A DNA stretch of 7,796 nucleotides from NCBI GenBank assembly GCA_025357995.1, contig JANYLF010000129.1, forward strand, positions 1 to 7,796, in the 5' to 3' direction. This DNA comes from Acidimicrobiia bacterium. GTDB lineage: Bacteria > Actinomycetota > Acidimicrobiia > IMCC26256 > JAENVU01. Made by a program: the position numbers and the translations under genes. Below are positions 1-5,687 of this stretch, piece by piece (positions within the stretch are counted from its first letter, which is position 1; each line of letters starts with the position of its first letter). The notes beneath the pieces were generated by a model. The model had not been told where the DNA came from. It did no database searches and worked only from the letters and a program-made list of their open reading frames with translations.

Positions 1-349
1 CGAGGCGATCGCCCGTCGCGATCACGGGCAGGATCGCGAAGACCGTGAGCGGAGGATGATCGGCGGCCGGCGTCGAGCGATGCGATGCGCCCGGTAGGAA
101 GAGGAACGGGTCGTCGTAACCGTGACCCTTGCCGATCTGGCGTGCCTGCAACTCGTAGTACCCGGCGTCGTAGAAATGATGGTCGTGCCGGGCAACTGCC
201 AGAATGAACGTGGTGCGCACGCCGGCGGCGACCACCAAGATCAGCAAGAGCGCCGTTCGGAAACGACGCGACGTGGGGCCCGGCACCGCACTGACGTTAT
301 CCAGGGGCGGTCGAGCCGAACGTCCGTATGCTGTCTCGCTGGTACCCAT
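1..349 (-). CDS. Partial GT-C/GT39-like membrane glycosyltransferase (N-terminal 116 codons)
   Basis: An open reading frame runs from ATG at 349 leftward off the window without a stop; about 116 residues are visible. After a basic, soluble N-terminus (about 1-31) comes a hydrophobic helix (about 32-53, beginning RTALLLILVV). A loop follows with FYDAGYYE (Asp61), then GKGHGYDDPF, and HPPL at about 98-101 leading into a second hydrophobic stretch. A short N-terminus, first helix, Asp-containing outer loop with paired Tyr, and an A-x-HPPL segment are the typical start of GT-C polyprenyl-phosphate-sugar transferases (GT39/ArnT/PMT group), which glycosylate lipids or proteins at the outer membrane face. 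The family call comes from motif memory; the acceptor is unknown. A GTG at 286 is an alternative start; neither start has a strong Shine-Dalgarno sequence. The gene diverges from the 2-hydroxyacid dehydrogenase, with 58 bp between starts. Confidence 0.72.
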   Translation of the reverse strand, partial: MGTSETAYGRSARPPLDNVSAVPGPTSRRFRTALLLILVVAAGVRTTFILAVARHDHHFYDAGYYELQARQIGKGHGYDDPFLFLPGASHRSTPAADHPPLTVFAILPVIATGDRL

Positions 350-372
350 ACAGATCCGATACAACTCTCGTG

Positions 373-390
373 CGGGTGTCCGAACACCCG
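373..390. promoter_or_regulatory. Perfect inverted repeat in divergent intergenic region (candidate operator)
   Basis: CGGGTGT-CCGA-ACACCCG is a perfect 7-bp-arm palindrome with a 4-nt centre. It lies in the 58-bp divergent gap, three bases before the GAAAGGA of the plus-strand dehydrogenase. It could bind a dimeric repressor acting on one or both genes, or fold as a 5' leader hairpin next to the ribosome binding site. No regulator gene is in the window, and I do not recognise the site as a named operator. Confidence 0.45.
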
Positions 391-392
391 TC

Positions 393-399
393 GAAAGGA
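393..399 (+). promoter_or_regulatory. Ribosome binding site deciding the dehydrogenase start
   Basis: GAAAGGA ends eight bases before ATG 408. It supports this start over the in-frame ATG at 204, which would add 68 residues with no similarity to the family and would run through the opposite-strand glycosyltransferase start. Confidence 0.7.
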
Positions 400-407
400 C
401 ATTTTCC

Positions 408-1418
408 ATGAAGGTGTCAATCCTTGACGACTACTGCGACACGCTCCGTACGCTTCCCTGTTTCGACACGCTCGCCGGTCACGACGTCACCGTATGGACC
501 GACCACGTCGACGACATCGACATTCTCGCGGAACGACTGTCCGACGCCGAAGCACTCGTGCTCATCCGTGAGCGGAGCGAGATCCGGTCTGCGTTGCTGC
601 GCCGGTTGCCGAGGCTGGCGTTGATCAGCCAGAGGAGCGCGTACCCGCACATCGACATCAACACGTGCACGGAGCTCGGTGTACTCGTGTGTTCGGATCT
701 CCACTCGAGCTCACCGTCGTACGCGACCGCGGAGCTCACGTGGGCACTGATCCTCGCGACCATGCGCGACCTTCCCAACCAAGTTGCCGCGCTCCAAGCT
801 GTTCGCTGGCAGACCAAGGTGGGCCAATCGCTGCTCTTCAAGACACTCGGCGTGTACGGGTACGGCCGTATCGCAAGGGTCATCGCAAGCTACGGACGCG
901 CGTTCGGGATGAACGTCTTGGTGTGGGCACGTGAGGACTCCCGCGCCCGAGCGGCCGCCGACGGGTACGACGTCGCCGCGAGCAAGGAAGCCCTCTTCGC
1001 CGAGTCCGACGTGCTGTCGCTGCATCTCCGTCTGGTCGACGCGACTCGTGGTCTTGTGGCCGCCGACGACCTCGCACTGATGAAGCCGACCGCACTGTTC
1101 GTGAACACCAGCCGCGCCGGTCTCGTCGAGCCGGGCGCACTGGTCGCGGCGTTGCGCGAGGGGCGCCCCGGCATGGCTGCCATCGACGTCTTCGAACACG
1201 AGCCACTGATCGATCCGGGCGACCCACTCCTTGCGATGGACAACGTGGTGTGCACCCCACACATCGGCTACGTGACCGTCGACGAGTGGGAGCTGCAGTT
1301 CCAGACGGTGTTCGATCAGATCAACACCTACGCCGCCGGCGCGCCGACCAACGTTGTGAATCCGGAAGCACTCGAGGTGCGGACGGCGGGAGACTCAGCG
1401 GTGAGTGGTGAGGAGTAA
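408..1418 (+). CDS. D-isomer-specific 2-hydroxyacid dehydrogenase family protein (336 aa)
   Basis: Cytosolic NAD(P)-dependent oxidoreductase expected to interconvert a 2-oxoacid and a D-2-hydroxyacid, related to phosphoglycerate dehydrogenase. The start MKVSILDDY is supported by GAAAGGA eight bases upstream. The Rossmann domain is inserted at about 105-285, with nucleotide loop GYGRIA at 151-156. The catalytic triad is visible: Arg236 (NTSRAG), Glu265 (FEHEP) and His285 (TPHIGY), with Arg-to-Glu spacing of 29 as in E. coli SerA. Length is normal for the short form without an ACT domain. Two oddities: the third glycine of GxGxxG is Ala156, and the usual acidic residue at the end of the second Rossmann strand is replaced in VLVWAREDS (172-174 region), which may relax NAD preference. 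The substrate cannot be named. It lies on the strand opposite the acyl-CoA gene series, and its last 24 bp overlap the thiolase-like gene tail to tail. Confidence 0.93.
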   Translation: MKVSILDDYCDTLRTLPCFDTLAGHDVTVWTDHVDDIDILAERLSDAEALVLIRERSEIRSALLRRLPRLALISQRSAYPHIDINTCTELGVLVCSDLHSSSPSYATAELTWALILATMRDLPNQVAALQAVRWQTKVGQSLLFKTLGVYGYGRIARVIASYGRAFGMNVLVWAREDSRARAAADGYDVAASKEALFAESDVLSLHLRLVDATRGLVAADDLALMKPTALFVNTSRAGLVEPGALVAALREGRPGMAAIDVFEHEPLIDPGDPLLAMDNVVCTPHIGYVTVDEWELQFQTVFDQINTYAAGAPTNVVNPEALEVRTAGDSAVSGEE

Positions 1419-2600
1419 CGCACCTGCGAGTGGACCGCCACCCGCACACGCCACGCCCACCTCGGGGTTCCCGGGCACCTGACGGGCACCGCCCTCGCCC
1501 CAGAGCTGGGTACACGCCTCGTGCAGGAATCCGTACCCGTGGAGACGACCCGCGGAGAGCTGCCCGCCGTGAGTGTTGAGCGGGATCACCCCGCCGTCGC
1601 GGGCGATGTTCTGGCCACCTTCGACGAAGGGACCGCCTTCACCGTGGCCGCAGAAGCCCATCGCCTCCAACCACGCCAACGCGATGAACGAGAACCCGTC
1701 GTACATCTCGGCGAGCTGCACGTCGGACGGTGTGAGGTCGGTGCGAGTCCAGAGCTGGGCCGCGGCATCACGACACGCCATGGTGGTGAGGTCGTCGAAC
1801 TGGTCCCAACTCGGTCGGCCGCGCAGCGCAGTGCCGACCGCGTCTACGTGCACCGGCGGCCGGCGCAGATCGGGAATCGTGTCGACGTGCGACACGATGA
1901 CGGCGGTACCGCCGTCACACGGCACGTCGCAGTCGTAGAGCGACAACGGGCTCGAGACCATGCGGACGTTGAGGTAATCGTCCATCGTCATCGGTTCGGT
2001 GTAGATCGCCTTCGGGTTCAGCCCGGCGTTCTTGCGCGCGTTGATCGGGATCTGCCCCAGCTGTTCGCGAGTCGTACCGAACTCGTAGAAGTGTCGCTGC
2101 GCCATGAGCGCGATCCACGGCGCGGCCGACGGCGCGGCGAACGGCAAGGTCCACTCCATGAATCCACTCGCCCGGAAACTGCCACCGCCCCCGCCGCCCG
2201 GCATCGTCGACGCACGACCCTTGGTCCCTTGCGCGCTTCCCTCCCAGACGCTGCGGAAACACAGCACGTGGTTGGCGAGCCCGGCGGCCACCGCGAGGCA
2301 CGCGTTGATCACCGATCCGAGTTGACCCGGCGACTCGATCCCACCCGACCACCAGCCGAGATCAAGCCGCAGTGCGTCCTGCACGTCCACCACGCCGGCC
2401 CCACTGAAACCCGGAGGCACACTCATCGGTCCCGGATACGTGGCGACGCCGTCGATGTCCTTCGTCGTGAGTCCCGCGTCGGCGATCGCGGCAAGGCACG
2501 CGTCAAGAGTCAGCTCGAGTGGATCGCGAAACAGCCGGCGCCCGATATCCGATTGTCCGATGCCGCTGATCACGGTCGACTTCTCGACGAACTTACTCAC
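1395..2600 (-). CDS. Thiolase-fold lipid-transfer protein, likely Ltp2-type retro-aldolase (401 aa)
   Basis: Member of the SCP2-thiolase/lipid-transfer branch of the thiolase superfamily. The C-terminal half carries EMYDGFSF (Tyr300), NTHGGQLSAG (His344) and CAGGG (Cys385), all typical of this branch. The N-terminal half lacks a cysteine where the acyl-accepting nucleophile sits: the segment before AVAAG reads ESPGQLGSVINAC, and the only cysteine (Cys101) is too close to the following helix. In Ltp2, a thiolase-fold protein requiring a DUF35 partner, the reaction is retro-aldol cleavage of a 17-hydroxy steroid acyl-CoA rather than thiolysis. The DUF35 gene immediately upstream supports a similar role. 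Start is GTG 2600, overlapping the DUF35 stop as GTGA, with GAGGG just before it; extending further upstream only reads the DUF35 gene out of frame. A run of six glycines (135-140) may be a flexible loop. A non-decarboxylating thiolase on another substrate is the main alternative. Confidence 0.9.
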   Translation of the reverse strand: MSKFVEKSTVISGIGQSDIGRRLFRDPLELTLDACLAAIADAGLTTKDIDGVATYPGPMSVPPGFSGAGVVDVQDALRLDLGWWSGGIESPGQLGSVINACLAVAAGLANHVLCFRSVWEGSAQGTKGRASTMPGGGGGGSFRASGFMEWTLPFAAPSAAPWIALMAQRHFYEFGTTREQLGQIPINARKNAGLNPKAIYTEPMTMDDYLNVRMVSSPLSLYDCDVPCDGGTAVIVSHVDTIPDLRRPPVHVDAVGTALRGRPSWDQFDDLTTMACRDAAAQLWTRTDLTPSDVQLAEMYDGFSFIALAWLEAMGFCGHGEGGPFVEGGQNIARDGGVIPLNTHGGQLSAGRLHGYGFLHEACTQLWGEGGARQVPGNPEVGVACAGGGPLAGALLLTTHR

Positions 2601-3064
2601 GATGCCCTCGCTTGGGGATCGGGCTCGAACAGCGGGATGTAGATCTCGTCGTCTCCGTCGCTGTGGTGCTCGAACGTGACGCGCATCGGCATGCCGATCA
2701 CCAGATCTTCGTGCGGACAGTTGACCACGTTGGTCGTAAGCCGCAGGCCGGCCTGCTCGGGCAGTTCGACGATGGCAATCACGTACGGAAGTTCCGGCCC
2801 CGGCATCCACGGCTGATGGTTCACCGTGTACGTGTGGAGCGTGGCCTTGCCCGACACGCTGTGAGGCGCCAAATCCTTGGAGTGACAGACCGGACAGATC
2901 ATGGTCGGCGGGTGGTTGTAGTAACCGCACGCGTTGCACCGTAGGAACCGCAACTCGCCGCGCGCACCCGCGGTCCAGAACTCACGGTTGAGATCGGTGA
3001 GCGCGGGCAGGATCCGGAACGGAACCTCGGGCGCGGTTGCGTCGGGAACGGCGGTGTCGCTCAC
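2597..3064 (-). CDS. DUF35 OB-fold/zinc-ribbon protein B, probable partner of the thiolase-like protein
   Basis: Small acyl-CoA-associated protein of about 155 residues. A helix (about 20-40, including LNREFWTAGARG) leads into a rubredoxin-like zinc ribbon with Cys43, Cys46, Cys57 and Cys60 (CNAC and CPVC, ten residues between pairs). An OB-fold follows from about 65 onward, with GKATLHTYTVNH, PYVIAIVELPE and GMPMRVTFEH. Proteins of this family bind thiolase-superfamily enzymes; in steroid catabolism the ChsH2 DUF35 domain activates Ltp2. Here its stop overlaps the thiolase-like start by 4 bp, so the two are probably made in equal amounts and form a complex. I chose GTG 3064, one base after the previous stop and eight bases after GAGGA; an in-frame ATG at 3094, behind GAAGG, would add ten residues and overlap the CMD-like gene by 29 bp. 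Confidence 0.9.
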   Translation of the reverse strand: MSDTAVPDATAPEVPFRILPALTDLNREFWTAGARGELRFLRCNACGYYNHPPTMICPVCHSKDLAPHSVSGKATLHTYTVNHQPWMPGPELPYVIAIVELPEQAGLRLTTNVVNCPHEDLVIGMPMRVTFEHHSDGDDEIYIPLFEPDPQARAS

Positions 3065-3065
3065 G

Positions 3066-3407
3066 TCAGTCGTCCTCGGGCGCGGCGGCGGCATCGAAAC
3101 CTTCGCGAGCGGTGGGTATCGCCTCGACGGCGGCCAGCATCCCGAACGGCGGGACCGTCAGCATGATCGCGCCGAGGACTTCATCCCAGTTGGCCCCGAC
3201 CTCGCCAGCGAGGCGCGCGTGACGGCGGATGCCCGCGGGGTTGCGCAGGATCACCGTGCAGACCAACCGGATGAGCTCGTGGGTCTTGCGATCTGGTGCG
3301 GGCAACGAGTCGATCTGACTCAACCAGGAGCTCTGCGCGTCGTGCAACGAGGGGAACACGTCGTGCAATGCACCCTCGAAGGGGAAACTCCACTCCGACT
3401 CGCTCAT
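3066..3407 (-). CDS. Carboxymuconolactone decarboxylase-like protein without CxxC (113 aa)
   Basis: A small all-helical protein resembling the AhpD/CMD fold. The diagnostic stretch begins DRKTHELIRLV (39-49), continues RNPAGIRRHARLAGEVGA, and ends NWDEVLGAIM. In AhpD-type peroxidase partners this segment carries CxxC seven and four residues before a conserved His. Here His63 is kept, but those positions are Asn56 and Gly59, so thiol redox chemistry by that route is excluded. It may be a decarboxylase- or isomerase-like enzyme, or a structural member of the complex; I cannot assign a reaction. Start ATG 3407 overlaps the preceding DUF35 stop as ATGA, with no strong ribosome binding site, so translation is probably coupled. 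It ends one base before the GTG of DUF35 protein B. The position between two DUF35 genes in an acyl-CoA operon is unusual. Confidence 0.82.
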   Translation of the reverse strand: MSESEWSFPFEGALHDVFPSLHDAQSSWLSQIDSLPAPDRKTHELIRLVCTVILRNPAGIRRHARLAGEVGANWDEVLGAIMLTVPPFGMLAAVEAIPTAREGFDAAAAPEDD

Positions 3408-3811
3408 GCCGGACGGAATTGCACGATGGTCACGTCGTCCGAGGCCGGATGGAACACGGCCTCGAGTTGCATCCCGACCTGGAGCGCGTCGAAGTCGCAA
3501 TCGACCACGTTGGTCATCATGCGCGGGCCTTCCTCGAGATCGACAATCGCAGCCACGTACGGCACCCGATCCGGAAACGGCGGGAGGTCGTTGCGATGCA
3601 CCACGGACCACGTGTACAGCGTGGCCCGGCCGCTTGCCTCGACCCATTCCACCGCGTCGCTCCAGCAATGTGGACAGAACGGTCGCGGGTAGAAATGGAA
3701 CTGCTCGCACGCGGTGCAACGCTTGATGAGCAACCGGCCGTCTCGCGCCGCGTCCCAGAAGGGTTGCGTCTCGAGATCGGGTTGGGGAAGATCAAAACGC
3801 ATCGCGGTCAT
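3404..3811 (-). CDS. DUF35 OB-fold/zinc-ribbon protein A
   Basis: Second DUF35 protein, about 135 residues. An N-terminal helix (TQPFWDAARDGRL) precedes a zinc ribbon with Cys32, Cys35, Cys46 and Cys49 (CTAC and CPHC, ten residues between pairs). The OB-fold follows, with GRATLYTWSVVH, PYVAAIVDLEEG, MMTNVVDCDFDALQVGM and the terminal VTIVQFRPA. It is clearly a paralogue of protein B but diverged, so a recent duplication is unlikely. It starts 16 bp after the MaoC stop. In steroid side-chain degradation ChsH2 fuses a MaoC domain to a DUF35 domain; here the two are separate adjacent genes, so this copy may serve the hydratase and protein B the aldolase. That division is inference. ATG 3811 is preferred; ATG 3802 and an upstream extension to 3862, which would overlap the MaoC gene by 35 bp, are possible. 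Confidence 0.88.
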   Translation of the reverse strand: MTAMRFDLPQPDLETQPFWDAARDGRLLIKRCTACEQFHFYPRPFCPHCWSDAVEWVEASGRATLYTWSVVHRNDLPPFPDRVPYVAAIVDLEEGPRMMTNVVDCDFDALQVGMQLEAVFHPASDDVTIVQFRPA

Positions 3812-3827
3812 CGGGTCGCCACGCGCA

Positions 3828-4259
3828 CTATCGGTGCGCCGGGAGCGCCGCGACCGCGACACCGCTGAGCTTGGCTTCGCCAGCTTGATTCGTGACCGCG
3901 CACTCGAGGTCGACGCGGTGCTCGTTGCCTTCGTCGTACTTCTTCGCGACCGTCACCCGCGTGGTGAGCACCTCACCGGGCCACGTTTGCTTCGTGAACC
4001 GGATCTTGTAGTTACGGAGGTTGCCGACCCCCACATAGTCCGTGAGGGCCTTCCCGAGTAGCCCCGCGGTGAACATGCCGTGCCCGAACACACTCGGGAG
4101 GCCGGCTTCCTTGGCCTTCACCTCGTCGGTGTGCATCGGATTGAAGTCCCCGGACGCGCCGGCGTACATCACCAGGTCGGTCCGCGTGAGTTCGTGCGCG
4201 AACTCCGGTGCGACGTCACCTTCCGTGACTTCGTCGAAGAACAACTTCTGCTCACTCAT
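3828..4259 (-). CDS. MaoC-type (R)-specific enoyl-CoA hydratase (143 aa)
   Basis: Single hot-dog-fold hydratase expected to add water to a 2-enoyl-CoA. The hydratase-2 signature is intact in YAGASGDFNPMHTDE (32-46), giving catalytic Asp38 and His43, followed by the usual GLPSVFGHGMFTAGLLGKAL helix region. The strand segment NYKIRFTKQTWPGEVL and the later LSGVAVAALP match the fold. Length is that of single-domain, dimeric members such as HadB or ChsH1, not the double hot-dog MFE-2 type. It is the first gene of the five-gene block, 48 bp after the lipoprotein stop, and is followed 16 bp later by DUF35 protein A. Together with the acyl-CoA dehydrogenase upstream and the aldolase-like thiolase downstream, it would supply the beta-hydroxyacyl-CoA for cleavage. 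It could be a homodimer or pair with a DUF35 protein. No strong ribosome binding site precedes ATG 4259. Confidence 0.93.
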   Translation of the reverse strand: MSEQKLFFDEVTEGDVAPEFAHELTRTDLVMYAGASGDFNPMHTDEVKAKEAGLPSVFGHGMFTAGLLGKALTDYVGVGNLRNYKIRFTKQTWPGEVLTTRVTVAKKYDEGNEHRVDLECAVTNQAGEAKLSGVAVAALPAHR

Positions 4260-4260
4260 A

Positions 4261-4295
4261 GACGCTCAGTGTCCCCGTTCCCTGACACGAACGTC
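4261..4295. repeat. Interrupted inverted repeat upstream of MaoC gene
   Basis: The 48-bp gap holds a nested palindrome: GACG (4261-4264) pairs with CGTC (4292-4295), and GTGTC (4269-4273) pairs with GACAC (4284-4288), with small internal loops and a ten-base centre. There is no U-tract, so a classical intrinsic terminator is unlikely. It could be a weak processing or regulatory structure, or chance. Confidence 0.3.
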
Positions 4296-4307
4296 AACTC
4301 CAAGCCT

Positions 4308-5630
4308 CTACGGAAGGCCGAAGACAGTGACCGTGCCATCGGTGCCGCCCACGTACACGCGGCCGTCCCAGACCTCCACGGACGTCGCCTGACCGCCGAC
4401 GGTCGCCGACCACAGCGGGGAGCACTGGTGCGTGCTCGCGGAGCAGTTCGTCACGCCGTTCACGTCATACGCCAGCACGGATCCGCCGATTGCGCTCCCG
4501 ATGAACACCAGGCCGTCGGCGACGGCGGGAGGTGACGCGCCGGCACCGACGAACGCGGCCCATCGCGGCGAGCACACCTTCGGAGACCCGGAGCAGCCCG
4601 TGCCGTCCGCGGGATAGGTGAGGAGTTCGTCACCGACGGATCGGTACACCACACCGTGCGAGAGCGCCGGCGCGGCGTCGGCGCGTGACAGTTGGGTGTC
4701 CGTCTGCCAGAGCGGTGTGCACACCTTGGGAGTGCCCGAGCACCCGGATTGGCCCGCCGCGTCGAATGCCTCGAGCCGTGACCCTGCCGGCGCGTTCACT
4801 GGCACCACCACGATGCCGTCACCGACTGCCACGGCGGGCCCCGCCACACCGTCGAGCGACGCCGTCCACAAGGTCGCCGCGCCCACGCCATGCGTGCCGT
4901 CGAACGCCGACAACGTTGCCGTCGGCGCTCCCACCGGTGAGTAACTCACGTAGACGACACCGTTCGCGACCGCCGGTCCACCCACCACACCGCCGTTCGC
5001 GCCGCTGCCGAGAGGCGCGGACCATTGCTCATTGCAGATCTGGAAACACGTGGAGCACACGCCCGAGCCACAACCCTTCTGGTATCCATAAAGTACGACA
5101 CCCTCCGAGCCGTGAGCGTTGAACCTCACTGTGACGAAGTGCAGCGCCAACGGATCGGTCACAGTCGCGATCGGGAGCGCGACCTGCTCGACCCATCGCG
5201 CGTGGCATACCTTCGGGACTCCCGAACAGTTCCCCACTCCGTCGGCGTCGTACCCCGAAGCGCCTCCGTTCACGGCCGGCGAATACACGGCACTGTCCTG
5301 CACGTCGGCCACCCCGGGACCATCCAGGCTCCACTGCGGCGAACAGACCCTCGGCGTCCCGCCGCATCCGTTGGCGCCAGAGGCGTCGAACACGCGCATC
5401 GGTGACCCGTCCACGTAGAGGTGGCCTCGGGATACCACGAAGCCCGGGGCGACACCGCTCGTCGCGGACGCGGCCGTGAACTGCTTCGTCAGTGTTGCGA
5501 CGGTGGCGACGGAGATCTTCGACTCGAACGGGTTATTGCCGCTGTTTCCCGCGTCATACCGCGGACGTGCCCATCCACATGCGGTCGCGACCAACGCGAG
5601 CGCGCACCCCAGAACCAATATCCGTCGCAT
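4308..5630 (-). CDS. Secreted lipoprotein with PQQ-like beta-propeller and Cys-pair repeats (440 aa)
   Basis: Predicted exported lipoprotein. Residues 1-18 form a lipoprotein signal (MRRILVLGC..., ending VATAC), with Cys18 as the acylation site. The rest consists of about eight repeats of roughly 50 residues of PQQ-binding-like propeller type (strands such as GVVYVSY, VLAYDVNG, GRVYVGGTDGTVTVF). Aromatic repeat positions are Phe51 and Trp100, 146, 203, 255, 308, 357 and 407. Six repeats carry C-x6-C-x3-W: Cys89/96, 135/142, 192/199, 297/304, 346/353 and 396/403. One repeat has two extra cysteines (187, 195), and the one ending at Trp255 has none. These pairs may form one disulfide per blade outside the cell. 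No PQQ-dependent dehydrogenase catalytic motif is seen, so a binding or scaffold role is more likely than enzymatic; ligand unknown. ATG 5630 follows GGAGGG closely. It is embedded between acyl-CoA genes, 57 bp after the dehydrogenase. Confidence 0.9.
   Translation of the reverse strand: MRRILVLGCALALVATACGWARPRYDAGNSGNNPFESKISVATVATLTKQFTAASATSGVAPGFVVSRGHLYVDGSPMRVFDASGANGCGGTPRVCSPQWSLDGPGVADVQDSAVYSPAVNGGASGYDADGVGNCSGVPKVCHARWVEQVALPIATVTDPLALHFVTVRFNAHGSEGVVLYGYQKGCGSGVCSTCFQICNEQWSAPLGSGANGGVVGGPAVANGVVYVSYSPVGAPTATLSAFDGTHGVGAATLWTASLDGVAGPAVAVGDGIVVVPVNAPAGSRLEAFDAAGQSGCSGTPKVCTPLWQTDTQLSRADAAPALSHGVVYRSVGDELLTYPADGTGCSGSPKVCSPRWAAFVGAGASPPAVADGLVFIGSAIGGSVLAYDVNGVTNCSASTHQCSPLWSATVGGQATSVEVWDGRVYVGGTDGTVTVFGLP
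4410..5366 (-). repeat. Coding repeats: C-x6-C-x3-W blade motif, six copies in seven blades
   Basis: Within the lipoprotein, the motif (consensus CSGTPKVCSPLW) recurs at residues 89-100, 135-146, 192-203, 297-308, 346-357 and 396-407. Cys-Cys and Cys-Trp spacing is the same in all six. Trp-to-Trp distances are 46, 57, 52, 53, 49 and 50 residues when the cysteine-free copy at Trp255 is included. The copies have diverged at DNA level, so this is an old protein repeat, not a recent tandem duplication. Confidence 0.85.
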
Positions 5631-5636
5631 CCCTGT

Positions 5637-5642
5637 CCCTCC
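5637..5642 (-). promoter_or_regulatory. Strong ribosome binding site of the lipoprotein gene
   Basis: Read on the minus strand, GGAGGG ends six bases before ATG 5630. It is the best Shine-Dalgarno match in the window, suggesting independent, efficient initiation of the lipoprotein. No convincing promoter is seen in the 57-bp gap (5631-5687). Confidence 0.7.
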
Positions 5643-5687
5643 AACCGAGAACCCAGTATCTCACTGCGGCGAGACGTCCAGCGGCGG

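Noticed and set aside
381..396. Possible actinobacterial LexA/SOS box (CGAAC-N4-GTTCG)
   Set aside because: The right half-site reads GTCGA, not GTTCG, and the better symmetry is the palindrome at 373-390.
204..407. 68-residue N-terminal extension of the dehydrogenase from ATG 204
   Set aside because: The extra residues are basic and unlike the family, they overlap the opposite-strand glycosyltransferase, and ATG 408 has a good ribosome binding site.
1521..2642. Long plus-strand open frame (373 codons) opposite the thiolase-like gene
   Set aside because: Translation is Arg/His-rich with no recognisable domain; it is a high-GC shadow of a clearly conserved gene.
2601..2939. Upstream extension of the thiolase-like gene to 2939
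   Set aside because: It reads the DUF35 gene in the wrong frame, giving Arg-rich sequence; GTG 2600 gives a standard GTGA overlap and the normal family start.
5631..5687. KstR or KstR2 steroid-regulon operator in the gaps of the acyl-CoA series
   Set aside because: No TAGAAC...GTTCTA or CAAG...CTTG palindrome is visible here or at 4260-4307. The true promoter may lie beyond the right edge.
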